Below are positions 17,483 to 25,443 of a stretch of 33,656 nucleotides of DNA, piece after piece. The stretch comes from an uncultured Eubacteriales bacterium. Lineage in GTDB: Bacteria; Bacillota; Clostridia; Oscillospirales; Oscillospiraceae. Every line of letters begins with the position of its first letter. The first letter of the stretch is position 1. The notes under the pieces were generated by a model that was not told the origin of the DNA, did not search any database, and was given only the letters and a program-made list of their open reading frames with translations. Location of the stretch: assembly GCA_949744075.1 (NCBI GenBank), contig CATJWI010000111.1, positions 1 through 33,656 of the forward strand, in the 5' to 3' direction. Both the position numbers and the translations under genes were made by a program.

Positions 17483-19057
17483 ATGAGAGGAAAAATGGCA
17501 TATCTTTGGGCGGCGGTTCTTTGCTGCCTGGCGGTGCTGATCCTTCCTCCGGCGGAGTGCGCCGGCTTTTCGGATGTGGAAGAAGACAGCTGGTACGAGG
17601 CGGCGGTGGATGAGATGGCGGAGAGGGGACTTCTCCATGGGTATCCGGACGGCCGGTTCGGTCCCGAGGATCCTATCACCGCCGCCCAGTTTGTCGCCAT
17701 TGCCGTCCGTTGTGCCGGACTGCCTCCGGCCTCGGGACAGACCGCCCACTGGGCGGCAGGCTCTTTGGCGGCGGCCCTTCAGGCGGGCTGGTATGATTGG
17801 GACGAGCTCCCACCCACCGGCGAAACCTTTGACCAACCCATCTCCCGGCAGTTGGCCATAAAAATATTAATGAAGGCGCTATTGCCGCAGGCGAAAGGGG
17901 ATTTCAACAGGCAGAGCGCCAGAATACAAGATTTTGCAGATTTGAACGGGCGCTATTATGAGGCGGTCCTGGCTGCCTATGAATACGGTGTCGCCACCGG
18001 AGACGAGGCTGGGCGGTTTCGGCCGGAGAGCAGTCTTACCCGTGCGGAAGCATGTACCCTTTTTCTACGCGCTCTGGCAAAGACCGGCGGCACAAAGGAA
18101 ACGGTCTCGGAGGTTTTTGATATAGAGACCAGCCCCCTTCAGCCTGTGGTCTCTTCCGGGGGCACGGTGAGCAAAAACGGTTGGCTTCAGGTAGTCGGCA
18201 CCCAGCTTTGCAACGAGGCCGGAGAGCCCATCGTCCTCCGGGGCATGAGCTCCCACGGGCTTCAATGGTATGGGCAATATACCGGCAGAGCTTCTATTGA
18301 GAACACGGCTGCCAACGGCGCTAACGTGTTCCGGGTCGCCATGTACACCGGGGAAGGGGGGTATCTCAGTCAGCCGGAGTCCATGACGCAGCAGTTGATA
18401 CAAGCGGTGGATAACGCTATTGGCAACGACCTGTATGTGATCATCGACTGGCATATCCTCTCTGATGGAAATCCCATGTCTCACGTGACCGAGGCGGAGA
18501 GCTTTTTTTCCGGCATGGCAGCCCGCTATGCCCAGTATCCTAATGTCCTCTACGAGATCTGTAACGAGCCCAACGGAAACGTGACCTGGGCCGGAGAGGT
18601 AAAGCCCTATGCGGAGCGGATCATAGCCGCCATTCGGGCTTGGTCGCCCAGGGCGGTGATCCTTATTGGGAGCCCTACCTGGAGCCAGGATATCCATTTG
18701 GCGGCCGCCAACCCGGTAGTGGGGGAGAATTTGATGTATACCCTCCATTTTTACGCCGGGACTCATGGCAAAGAGCTGCGGGATCGGATCGACGATGTTC
18801 TGTCTTCCGGCCTGCCCGTTTTTGTTTCGGAGTGGGGAACCAGCCGGGCCGACGGTAGCGGAGGGGTATTCCTGGAAGAGTCCGCGGTATGGCTGGACTT
18901 TTTGGCGCAGCGGAACATCAGCTGGTGCAACTGGTCTCTCTGTGATAAAAGCGAGACCTCGGCGGCCCTCCGTCCCGGCACTTCCCTGGAGGGCCCTTGG
19001 GGGGAAGTGGATATGACAGACTCGGGGAAATTTGTATTCTCCAGATTTTTACATTAG
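17483..19057 (+). CDS. SLH-domain-anchored glycoside hydrolase family 5 (endoglucanase-like)
   Basis: Signal peptide; SLH-type segments (FSDVEEDSWYEAAVDEMAERGLLHGYPDGRFGPEDPITAAQF…; YYEAVLAAYEYGVATGDEAGRFRPESSLTRAEAC); GH5 core with LRGMSSHGLQWYG, DWHILSDGNP, YEICNEPNG, FVSEWGTS. Confidence 0.92.
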   Translation: MRGKMAYLWAAVLCCLAVLILPPAECAGFSDVEEDSWYEAAVDEMAERGLLHGYPDGRFGPEDPITAAQFVAIAVRCAGLPPASGQTAHWAAGSLAAALQAGWYDWDELPPTGETFDQPISRQLAIKILMKALLPQAKGDFNRQSARIQDFADLNGRYYEAVLAAYEYGVATGDEAGRFRPESSLTRAEACTLFLRALAKTGGTKETVSEVFDIETSPLQPVVSSGGTVSKNGWLQVVGTQLCNEAGEPIVLRGMSSHGLQWYGQYTGRASIENTAANGANVFRVAMYTGEGGYLSQPESMTQQLIQAVDNAIGNDLYVIIDWHILSDGNPMSHVTEAESFFSGMAARYAQYPNVLYEICNEPNGNVTWAGEVKPYAERIIAAIRAWSPRAVILIGSPTWSQDIHLAAANPVVGENLMYTLHFYAGTHGKELRDRIDDVLSSGLPVFVSEWGTSRADGSGGVFLEESAVWLDFLAQRNISWCNWSLCDKSETSAALRPGTSLEGPWGEVDMTDSGKFVFSRFLH

Positions 19058-19070
19058 AGGAGAAGAGACT

Positions 19071-20057
19071 ATGGAAGATTTTCAAAAGCTGTTAGACCTC
19101 TGCTGTGGAACGGGCAGGAGGGTCTATATCCAGACGCATAATTTTCCCGATCCGGACGCCATCGCCTCGGCCTACGGCCTGCAAAAACTGCTTGCCCACT
19201 TTGGTGTGGAGACCAGCATCTGCTATGGCGGGCGTATCGACAAGCTCAGCGCCTCCAAGATGCCCAAGCTCTTTCACATCCAAATGACCCCGTATGACAC
19301 CCTTCGGGCCACCATGGTGGACTCTGATCCCATTATCTGCGTCGACAGTCAAAAGAACGCGGGGAATATCACAGATTTTATTGGGGATGAGATAGCCGCC
19401 ATTGACCACCATCCCACTTATGTGCAGGAAGACTACCAGTATGCCGATCTGCGGATCACCGGAGCCTGCGCCACCATCATCGCAGACTATTACCGCCAGA
19501 TGGGCCTCACACCGGATGAGGATACCGCCACCGCACTGCTATACGGCTTGAAAATGGATACGCTTCAATTTTCTCGTGGCGTTACCGCGCTAGATATCGC
19601 CGTCTTTGCATTCCTGCATCCTCTGTGCAACCAAGAAAAGCTGGCCTTTCTGGAGCGGAACAATATGGAGTTCCAAGACCTGAAGGCCTACGGTGCCGCC
19701 ATTGAAAATATTGAGCTATACGGGGCCAGTGGTTTTTCCCACATCCCCTTTTCCTGTTCCGACGCCATGATCGCAGTTCTGGCCGACTTTATCCTCTCCC
19801 TTCACGAGGTGGATATTGCTATTGTCTCCTCTGGCCGGGAGGACGGCGTCAAGATATCCGTCCGCTCCGAAACGCCTGGGATCCACGCCGGAGAATTGAC
19901 CCATAGGGCATTGAACGGAATAGGCGATGGCGGCGGCCACGCTACCATGGCCGGTGGTCTGATCCCCAAAAGCCATCCGCAGGGCCAATATTTTAAAGAG
20001 GAACTGAGAGACCGCTTTTTGTGCGAGATCGAACAGATGGAGGCAATACAAAGATAG
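19071..20057 (+). CDS. DHH family phosphoesterase (NrnA/oligoribonuclease-like)
   Basis: …THNFPDPDAIASAYGLQKLL…VDS…IDHHPTY…GGGHATMAGG; start at 19071 supported by AGAGGAG. Confidence 0.88.
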   Translation: MEDFQKLLDLCCGTGRRVYIQTHNFPDPDAIASAYGLQKLLAHFGVETSICYGGRIDKLSASKMPKLFHIQMTPYDTLRATMVDSDPIICVDSQKNAGNITDFIGDEIAAIDHHPTYVQEDYQYADLRITGACATIIADYYRQMGLTPDEDTATALLYGLKMDTLQFSRGVTALDIAVFAFLHPLCNQEKLAFLERNNMEFQDLKAYGAAIENIELYGASGFSHIPFSCSDAMIAVLADFILSLHEVDIAIVSSGREDGVKISVRSETPGIHAGELTHRALNGIGDGGGHATMAGGLIPKSHPQGQYFKEELRDRFLCEIEQMEAIQR

Positions 20058-20063
20058 AGCAGG

Positions 20064-20100
20064 AAAAGGCTTGAAGCATTTCGCTTCAAGCCTTTTTTGT
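20064..20100 (+). terminator. Terminator of the DHH gene
   Basis: AAAAGGCTTGAAGC-ATTTC-GCTTCAAGCCTTTT followed by TTG. Confidence 0.85.
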
Positions 20101-20272
20101 TTTTGGTTGGAGTGCAACCATAGGGCTAAGAAGGTCAGTTATACCAATGGTTTACAGGCCGTCGACAAAGGGTTTCGCACAAACCATGAATACCCGTAGA
20201 TGTGGGAAATGGCTTTTGTGGGAAGGGGGCTTTTTATTGTGAAACAGTTCCGTTATACGCTTTAGGTACTAT

Positions 20273-20323
20273 TTGACAAATATACGACATTGTGTTATAT
20301 TTAAAAAGTCAACACAGCGTCAT
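20273..20323 (+). promoter_or_regulatory. Promoter with overlapping candidate BlaI-type operator
   Basis: TTGACA (20273-20278) - 17 nt - TATATT (20296-20301); imperfect inverted repeat ACGACATTGTGTT (20284-20296)/AACACAGCGTCAT (20311-20323), 10 of 13 positions complementary. Confidence 0.65.
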
Positions 20324-20342
20324 ACATCGAGGAGGCTGAAAC

Positions 20343-20723
20343 ATGAATCAACAAATATCCGATGCTGAACTTGAAATTATGAAAATCGTATGGGGAGACC
20401 AGTCGGAAGTAACAGTGTTTTCCTACATTATGGACGAGCTGGCAGCCAGGGGAAAGCCTTGTCAAAAGAACACGCTGATCGTGCTGCTGTCACGGCTGAT
20501 TAAGAAAGGCTTTTTGAGCGCCAAAAAAATCGGGCGCCGCAACGAATACACCACTCTTGTCTCAGAGGAGGAATATCAGAAGGCGCAGACGAGAACCTTT
20601 CTGGATAAAATCTACGAAGGTAGTGCAAAGGGTCTGGTTTCTAATCTGATCATGGGTGATTTGTTGACAGATGCAGAATATGGGGAATTGAAAAAACTAT
20701 TGGAGAAAGGACGAGAACAATGA
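20343..20723 (+). CDS. BlaI/MecI/CopY family transcriptional repressor
   Basis: MNQQISDAELEIMKIVWGDQSEVTVFSYIMDELAARGKPCQKNTLIVLLSRLIKKGFLSAKKIGRRNEYTTLVSEEEYQ…. Confidence 0.93.
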   Translation: MNQQISDAELEIMKIVWGDQSEVTVFSYIMDELAARGKPCQKNTLIVLLSRLIKKGFLSAKKIGRRNEYTTLVSEEEYQKAQTRTFLDKIYEGSAKGLVSNLIMGDLLTDAEYGELKKLLEKGREQ

Positions 20724-22501
20724 ATATGATTTTAAAATTATTTTTGTCTATGTCCTTTTCCGGCGCACTCCTTATTTTGGTACTGTTGGGAAGCAAACCA
20801 TTTTTGAAGGATAAAATCAGCCGACAATGGCAGTATTACATTTGGCTTGTTGTCATTGTGCGGTTGTTGTTCCCCTTTGGGCCGGAAACAAGCCTGATGG
20901 GGAAGGCCTATCAAGCCCTTGACCTGACAATCACCCAGGCTGCTCCTTTGCCCCAGCAACAGCCCATGCAAAATACGCCGGGGGATCACTTTGTTTCTGC
21001 TGTCGGATCGGAACAGAGCAACGAAAATCGAAACAATCCGCCAGAGGGTGAAATAGCCGCCCATCCGTTTCAAGAGATAGGGGCGCTGCTGGTCAGTCAT
21101 ATCTGGCTGGTTTGGCTGGTGGTGGCGTTGGGGCTGCTGATACGAAAAATAACTGTCTACCAAGGTTTCCAGCGGTATATCGACGCCGGATCGACCCCGG
21201 TTTCCGACAGCGAACTGTTAGACCGGCTTTCCATCCTTGCCCAGCGGGAGGGGATCAAGAAGCCGATAGAGCTTTGTGTCAACCCGCTGGTTTCTTCCCC
21301 ATTGCTGATTAGATTTTTTCATCCCTGTGTTGTATTACCCAGCGTGACTATTTCCGAAAAGGACTTTTCATGTACTGCCCTCCATGAGCTGACGCACTAC
21401 AAGCGACGGGATATGCTGTATAAATGGCTGGTGCAATTGACCGTCTGTCTGCATTGGTTTAATCCCCTTGTGTATCTCATGAGCCGGGAAATCACCAAGG
21501 CGTGTGAATTTTCCTGTGATGAAGCTGTTCTCGCTAAAATGGGCTGTGACAAGGCCCGGGACTATGGGGAAACCCTGCTTAACGCTATGGTAGCGGTGGG
21601 AAAGTATCAAGAAAACTTTGGAGCGGTTACGCTGAGCGAAAACAAAGAGCTCCTAAAGGAAAGGATTGGCGCAATTATGAACTTCAAGACGAGGTCAACA
21701 GCGACACGGGTTATGACTGGTACGCTGACCCTATGTGTCATGTTCGGAGCGGTTTTCGTTGGCATTTACCCTGCCGCCGCAGTTAATCAGCCGTCCAGTC
21801 TCCCTCCGACATATGAGAGCAAACGTCCCACACAGGCGGGGACAAAGGTGGATAGCGACGATCCCGCTTCTCAGGCAGAGCGGTACTATGAGGCTGACAG
21901 CTTGCCGCTATTTGGAATTGCTTTCTCCCGGCTGGATGAAAACAACCAAAAGCAGTGGCTTGATAAGCTCTATGAGGACGGTGATTTTGCGTTCTTCTCT
22001 GTCGCTGTGCGTAGTCTTGACATGAACTCCTCTCTGTTGGCTGACTTTGCAGAAAAGGCGTATTCTGAGAAAGAAATGGCTATTTTCTCCACCCTGGCGG
22101 ACTGCATGGACAAAGCGGAGTTGGCGTCCTGGTTAGACCGGGCGTTAGAGGATGGAATATGGAGCTTTCAATCCATTCTGTTTGATAAGCTGGGCAAAGA
22201 CGAGGATTTTGACGAATTGAAGGAAAATAACGAAAAGGAATGGGCCGAAGCGCAAGTAGCAGAATATCAGGCGGTGGGCGTTACAATGGATGGAAAGGGC
22301 TATTACTATGCGAGCCAGCTCGTCAATATCTTTCTGGACATCAGGGCCAACGGAGCCTTATATACACTGAATACAAATCCGAAAGGAACTGTCAATATCA
22401 AAATCATTCGGGATGGGGATGATAAAATCACAGGCGTTGCCTATATGACTGAGGCGGAGGTAACACAACTGCTGGAAGATATGAGCGACGCAGGGGAATA
22501 G
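20720..22501 (+). CDS. BlaR1-like M56 family metallopeptidase with non-PBP C-terminal repeat domain
   Basis: ATGA overlap with blaI; N-terminal TM segments, zinc motif HELTH (ALHELTHYKRRD), EITKACEFSCDEAVL; C-terminal helical-looking repeats instead of a penicillin-binding domain. Confidence 0.9.
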   Translation: MNMILKLFLSMSFSGALLILVLLGSKPFLKDKISRQWQYYIWLVVIVRLLFPFGPETSLMGKAYQALDLTITQAAPLPQQQPMQNTPGDHFVSAVGSEQSNENRNNPPEGEIAAHPFQEIGALLVSHIWLVWLVVALGLLIRKITVYQGFQRYIDAGSTPVSDSELLDRLSILAQREGIKKPIELCVNPLVSSPLLIRFFHPCVVLPSVTISEKDFSCTALHELTHYKRRDMLYKWLVQLTVCLHWFNPLVYLMSREITKACEFSCDEAVLAKMGCDKARDYGETLLNAMVAVGKYQENFGAVTLSENKELLKERIGAIMNFKTRSTATRVMTGTLTLCVMFGAVFVGIYPAAAVNQPSSLPPTYESKRPTQAGTKVDSDDPASQAERYYEADSLPLFGIAFSRLDENNQKQWLDKLYEDGDFAFFSVAVRSLDMNSSLLADFAEKAYSEKEMAIFSTLADCMDKAELASWLDRALEDGIWSFQSILFDKLGKDEDFDELKENNEKEWAEAQVAEYQAVGVTMDGKGYYYASQLVNIFLDIRANGALYTLNTNPKGTVNIKIIRDGDDKITGVAYMTEAEVTQLLEDMSDAGE

Positions 22502-22512
22502 CAATAATAAAA

Positions 22513-22558
22513 GCGGAGTGCCCTTATAAGATACTCAAATCCTATAAGGACACTCCGC
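22513..22558 (-). terminator. Terminator downstream of tRNA-Pro
   Basis: GCGGAGTG-C-CCTTATA…TATAAGG-A-CACTCCGC long hairpin; minus-strand tail TTTTATTATT. Confidence 0.75.
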
Positions 22559-22559
22559 A

Positions 22560-22636
22560 TGGTCGGAGCGGCGGGATTCGAACCCGCGGCCTCTTGGTCC
22601 CGAACCAAGCGCGATACCAAGCTTCGCCACGCCCCG
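22560..22636 (-). tRNA. tRNA-Pro (anticodon CGG), CCA encoded
   Basis: Minus strand CGGGGCGTGGCGAAGCTTGGTATCGCGCTTGGTTCGGGACCAAGAGGCCGCGGGTTCGAATCCCGCCGCTCCGACCA; acceptor CGGGGCG/CGCTCCG, anticodon arm CTTGG-TTCGGGA-CCAAG, T-arm GCGGG-TTCGAAT-CCCGC. Confidence 0.95.
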
Positions 22637-22652
22637 CTAAAACGCAAGTGTT

Positions 22653-22681
22653 ATTATAGCGGTATCCCCTTGGAATGTCAA
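22653..22681 (-). promoter_or_regulatory. Consensus sigma-A promoter of tRNA-Pro
   Basis: Minus strand TTGACA (22676-22681) - 17 nt - TATAAT (22653-22658), exact consensus. Confidence 0.85.
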
Positions 22682-22716
22682 GTCCTCTCTCTGCAAGGCT
22701 GTCATAAAATTCCATT

Positions 22717-22745
22717 GCATACTCCGGCCTGGAAGGTCATAGACT
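22717..22745 (+). promoter_or_regulatory. Candidate sigma-E (sporulation) promoter
   Basis: GCATACT (22717-22723) - 14 nt - CATAGACT (22738-22745), resembling the B. subtilis sigma-E pattern KMATATT-N14-CATACAHT; upstream of the spoIVFA-like gene. Confidence 0.5.
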
Positions 22746-22770
22746 GTCCAGGACAAAGGAGTGGAACCAT

Positions 22771-23727
22771 ATGGAAAAAACGGCAGGACGGAGAACCTAT
22801 CAAAAGAGCAGAGGACAGAAGACGGTCCTGGGAGAGAAGGAAAAGCGGCGGCTTGGGCAGCTGGGCGCCTGCCTGGTGCTTTTCGTTGTCGTCTTTTTTG
22901 CCAAGGGGACGGACAGGCTGGGCGAGCTTCAGGCAAATCTGACCCGGGCCCTTCAGGCCAACGTGGACTTTCAGGCCGTCTTTACGGATTTGGGATGGTC
23001 GATTGCCTCGGGGCGCCCGGTGGGAAAGACGCTGAACAGCCTGTGGTCCGACGTGTTCATCCCTTCGACTCCCATTGTGCCCACATCTCTGCGGAACGGC
23101 CCGTTGTATCTGTCCGTCCAACAGGAACTGCGTAAGGGGAGTTCCGCCTCCGCCAGGCTGCTCTCAGGCACCCATGGACCTGAGCAGGAGGATATCGCCG
23201 ACCCGATGGCCGCCAGCGGCGCAGTGACCGTTCCTCAGCCCGAGCCCACTCCGGAGCCGTCCATCACCTACGTGGAATACAACGGCCCTGCCCTGCCGGA
23301 CAACACCACCATGGACCGTTACGCATTGGGCCTTCAGGAGACTGTATCTCCGGTCATGGGCCACATGACATCCCCCTTCGGATGGCGGGACCACCCCATT
23401 GAGGGCGGGGAAAAGTTCCACTGCGGGGTGGATCTGAAGGCGGATACCGGCACTCCGGTCCTGGCCTTCGCCTCAGGCACCGTGGACTACATCGGAGAGA
23501 GCGACGTCTATGGCCAATATCTCCAGCTTCGTCATGAAAATGGGGTCACATCCTTCTATGCCCACTGCTCAAAGCTCTGTGTCCAGCAGGGGCAGTCTGT
23601 GGCGGCGGGGGAGAAGGTAGCGGAATCCGGGGCAACCGGGGAGGTCACGGGGCCGCATCTGCACTTTGAGATGCGGAAGGACGGCGTGCGGCTCAATCCC
23701 GCCTATTATATCGATAACCAGCCGTGA
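22771..23727 (+). CDS. M23/LytM-domain membrane protein, SpoIVFA-like by position
   Basis: Single N-terminal TM (LGQLGACLVLFVVVFFAKG) and C-terminal M23 domain (TSPFGWRDHPIEGGEKFHCGVDLKADTGTPVLAFASGTV…TGPHLHFEMRKDG); GTGA overlap with the M50 gene. Confidence 0.85.
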   Translation: MEKTAGRRTYQKSRGQKTVLGEKEKRRLGQLGACLVLFVVVFFAKGTDRLGELQANLTRALQANVDFQAVFTDLGWSIASGRPVGKTLNSLWSDVFIPSTPIVPTSLRNGPLYLSVQQELRKGSSASARLLSGTHGPEQEDIADPMAASGAVTVPQPEPTPEPSITYVEYNGPALPDNTTMDRYALGLQETVSPVMGHMTSPFGWRDHPIEGGEKFHCGVDLKADTGTPVLAFASGTVDYIGESDVYGQYLQLRHENGVTSFYAHCSKLCVQQGQSVAAGEKVAESGATGEVTGPHLHFEMRKDGVRLNPAYYIDNQP

Positions 23728-24329
23728 AAGTTCGGAAGACAGAGATCAGCAAAGGAGCCCTGCTGGCCCTGGCAATCATTTACTATTTAGATTCCAGCGG
23801 TGCGGTAGTCTGGGTACTGGCGGGGTGTCTTCTCCATGAAGCGGGCCACTGGATGGCTATTAAGCTGTTGGGCGGAAAAGTGGTCAGCTTCAGCCTGACC
23901 CTTGGGGGTGCAGAGCTACGGCTATCTGCGACTCACCCGTTGCCGCCCCGGAAAATGCTGCTTGCCGCTGTGGCGGGACCTTTGGCCAATCTTATCGCGG
24001 TGGCCGCCTCCATGTGGTTGGCTCAGCGGGGGGCAGGGGAACGGCTGTACCTTTTTGCAGGCGTGAATTTGGGCCTGGCCCTGTTCAACCTGCTGCCGGC
24101 CGATTGGCTGGATGGAGGCAGAGTGTTGAAGAGCCTCTTTGCCTGGTTTGGACGATCGGCTGCGGGGGAGCGTCTGACCCGCATTTTTTCCGGCGTGGTT
24201 GCCGCCATCCTTCTGAGCTTTGGCGGCCTGCTGTTCTGGCAGAGCGAAGGGCGCAATTTCACCCTGTTGGCCGCAGGGCTTTGGATGGTTGCGGTCGCCG
24301 GCCGGGAAGGGCTTCAAACCCATTTTTGA
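23724..24329 (+). CDS. spoIVFB: M50 family site-2 protease, SpoIVFB-like
   Basis: GTG start; HEAGHW zinc motif in the N-terminal membrane region and NLLPADWLDGG (NxxPxxxLDGG) motif. Confidence 0.85.
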   Translation: MKVRKTEISKGALLALAIIYYLDSSGAVVWVLAGCLLHEAGHWMAIKLLGGKVVSFSLTLGGAELRLSATHPLPPRKMLLAAVAGPLANLIAVAASMWLAQRGAGERLYLFAGVNLGLALFNLLPADWLDGGRVLKSLFAWFGRSAAGERLTRIFSGVVAAILLSFGGLLFWQSEGRNFTLLAAGLWMVAVAGREGLQTHF

Positions 24330-24356
24330 AAAGCAGCGAAAAAAAGAAAATTTTGC

Positions 24357-24385
24357 TTGCATCCCGAAGAATTTTATGTTAAGAT
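24357..24385 (+). promoter_or_regulatory. Sigma-A promoter of rplS
   Basis: TTGCAT (24357-24362) - 17 nt - TAAGAT (24380-24385). Confidence 0.65.
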
Positions 24386-24398
24386 AACTAAGTCTGAA

Positions 24399-24475
24399 TA
24401 AAGGGTGTTCCGCTGCGGTGCAGTCCGGAGAGACGGACGGCAAAAAAGCCGGAATGAACGCCTATAAATTAGGAG
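24399..24475 (+). ncRNA. Putative L19 ribosomal protein leader
   Basis: Structured 5'UTR AAGGGTGTTCCGCTGCGGTGCAGTCCGGAGAGACGGACGGCAAAAAAGCCGGAATGAACGCCT before rplS; outer arms GGGTGTTCC/GGAATGAACGCC pair imperfectly. Resembles L19 leaders from memory; not confirmed by covariance model. Confidence 0.6.
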
Positions 24476-24485
24476 GAAAGTAAAT

Positions 24486-24827
24486 ATGGATCTGATGCAG
24501 GCTTTTACCGCCAAGTATGTGAAGGAAGAGCCCCCCAAGGCCAACATTGGTGACACCGTTCGGGTGCACGTCCGGGTCAAGGAAGGCAGCCGCGAGCGTA
24601 TCCAGGTCTTCGAGGGCACTGTGATCGCCAAGAAGCATGGCGGCATTGACGAGAGCATCACCGTTCGCCGGATTTCTTACGGCGTCGGTGTGGAGAAGGT
24701 CTTCCCCCTCCACGCCCCCGCAGTGGAGAAAATCGAGCTGGTACGCCGGGGCAAGGTCCGCCGGGCCAAGCTGTATTACCTGCGCGGCCGCGTGGGCAAG
24801 GGTGCCAAGCTCAAGGAGAAGCTGTAA
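24486..24827 (+). CDS. rplS: 50S ribosomal protein L19
   Basis: [78 protein letters not shown]…. Confidence 0.98.
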   Translation: MDLMQAFTAKYVKEEPPKANIGDTVRVHVRVKEGSRERIQVFEGTVIAKKHGGIDESITVRRISYGVGVEKVFPLHAPAVEKIELVRRGKVRRAKLYYLRGRVGKGAKLKEKL

Positions 24828-24835
24828 GAGATTGC

Positions 24836-24868
24836 AAAAAAGGAGCGGGAAACCGCTCCTTTTTTCCA
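24836..24868 (+). terminator. Terminator of rplS
   Basis: AAAAAAGGAGCGG-GAAA-CCGCTCCTTTTTT. Confidence 0.9.
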
Positions 24869-24890
24869 TTTTGGATTTGGAGGTAGTTAC

Positions 24891-25439
24891 ATGGAAATCA
24901 AGGAAAAGAACGTCACCCTGAAAAATGGCAAGGCCGCGCTCATTCGCCCCCTGATGATGGAAGACGCCCCTACAGCCTTGGCCCTTCTCCAGCAAGCTCC
25001 GGCGGAGCTTCCCTATCTCCTGCGAGAGCCCGGTGAAATGAAAGAGGACTCTGTACATGAGGTCCATATGATCGGAGAGCACTCTGATTCTCCCAACCAT
25101 ATCCAGCTGGGCGCCTTTTTAGACGGCGAGTTGGTGGGGATGGTCACTTTGGAGCGGATGGGAGAGTACCGAAAGATCCGCCACCGTGGCAAGTTCAGCA
25201 TCCTTTTGAAGAAGGCGGCTTGGGGTGTGGGCCTTGGCAAAAGCATGATGAGCGCTATCATTGAGGCCGCCCCCACCATTGAGATCGACCAGATTGAGCT
25301 GCGTTGCATGAGCTCCAACCAGCGGGCCATCGGGCTCTATGAGAAAATGGGCTTCCGTACATGGGGCATCTTGCCCCGGGCCAACCGCCGCACCAACGGC
25401 TGCACCGAGGACGAGACCTGCATGGTTTTGGCCCTCTGA
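24891..25439 (+). CDS. GNAT family N-acetyltransferase
   Basis: …GKFSILLKKAAWGVGLGKSMMSAIIEAAPT…IELRCMSSNQRAIGLYEKMGFRTWG… is a GNAT fold signature. Confidence 0.9.
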   Translation: MEIKEKNVTLKNGKAALIRPLMMEDAPTALALLQQAPAELPYLLREPGEMKEDSVHEVHMIGEHSDSPNHIQLGAFLDGELVGMVTLERMGEYRKIRHRGKFSILLKKAAWGVGLGKSMMSAIIEAAPTIEIDQIELRCMSSNQRAIGLYEKMGFRTWGILPRANRRTNGCTEDETCMVLAL

Positions 25440-25443
25440 GCCT

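Noticed and set aside
20101-20187. Possible att site duplicating the tRNA-Pro 3' end
   Set aside because: No stretch matching the tRNA 3' end was found on this side of the blaI-M56 module.
20199-20264. 21-codon ORF MWEMAFVGRGLFIVKQFRYTL upstream of blaI
   Set aside because: No SD, preceded immediately by an in-frame stop; not supported.
22559-22942. 127-aa ORF beginning MVGAAGFEPAASWSRTKRDTKLRHAP and the antisense 68-aa ORF
   Set aside because: These are translations of the tRNA-Pro gene region, a well-known spurious annotation artefact.
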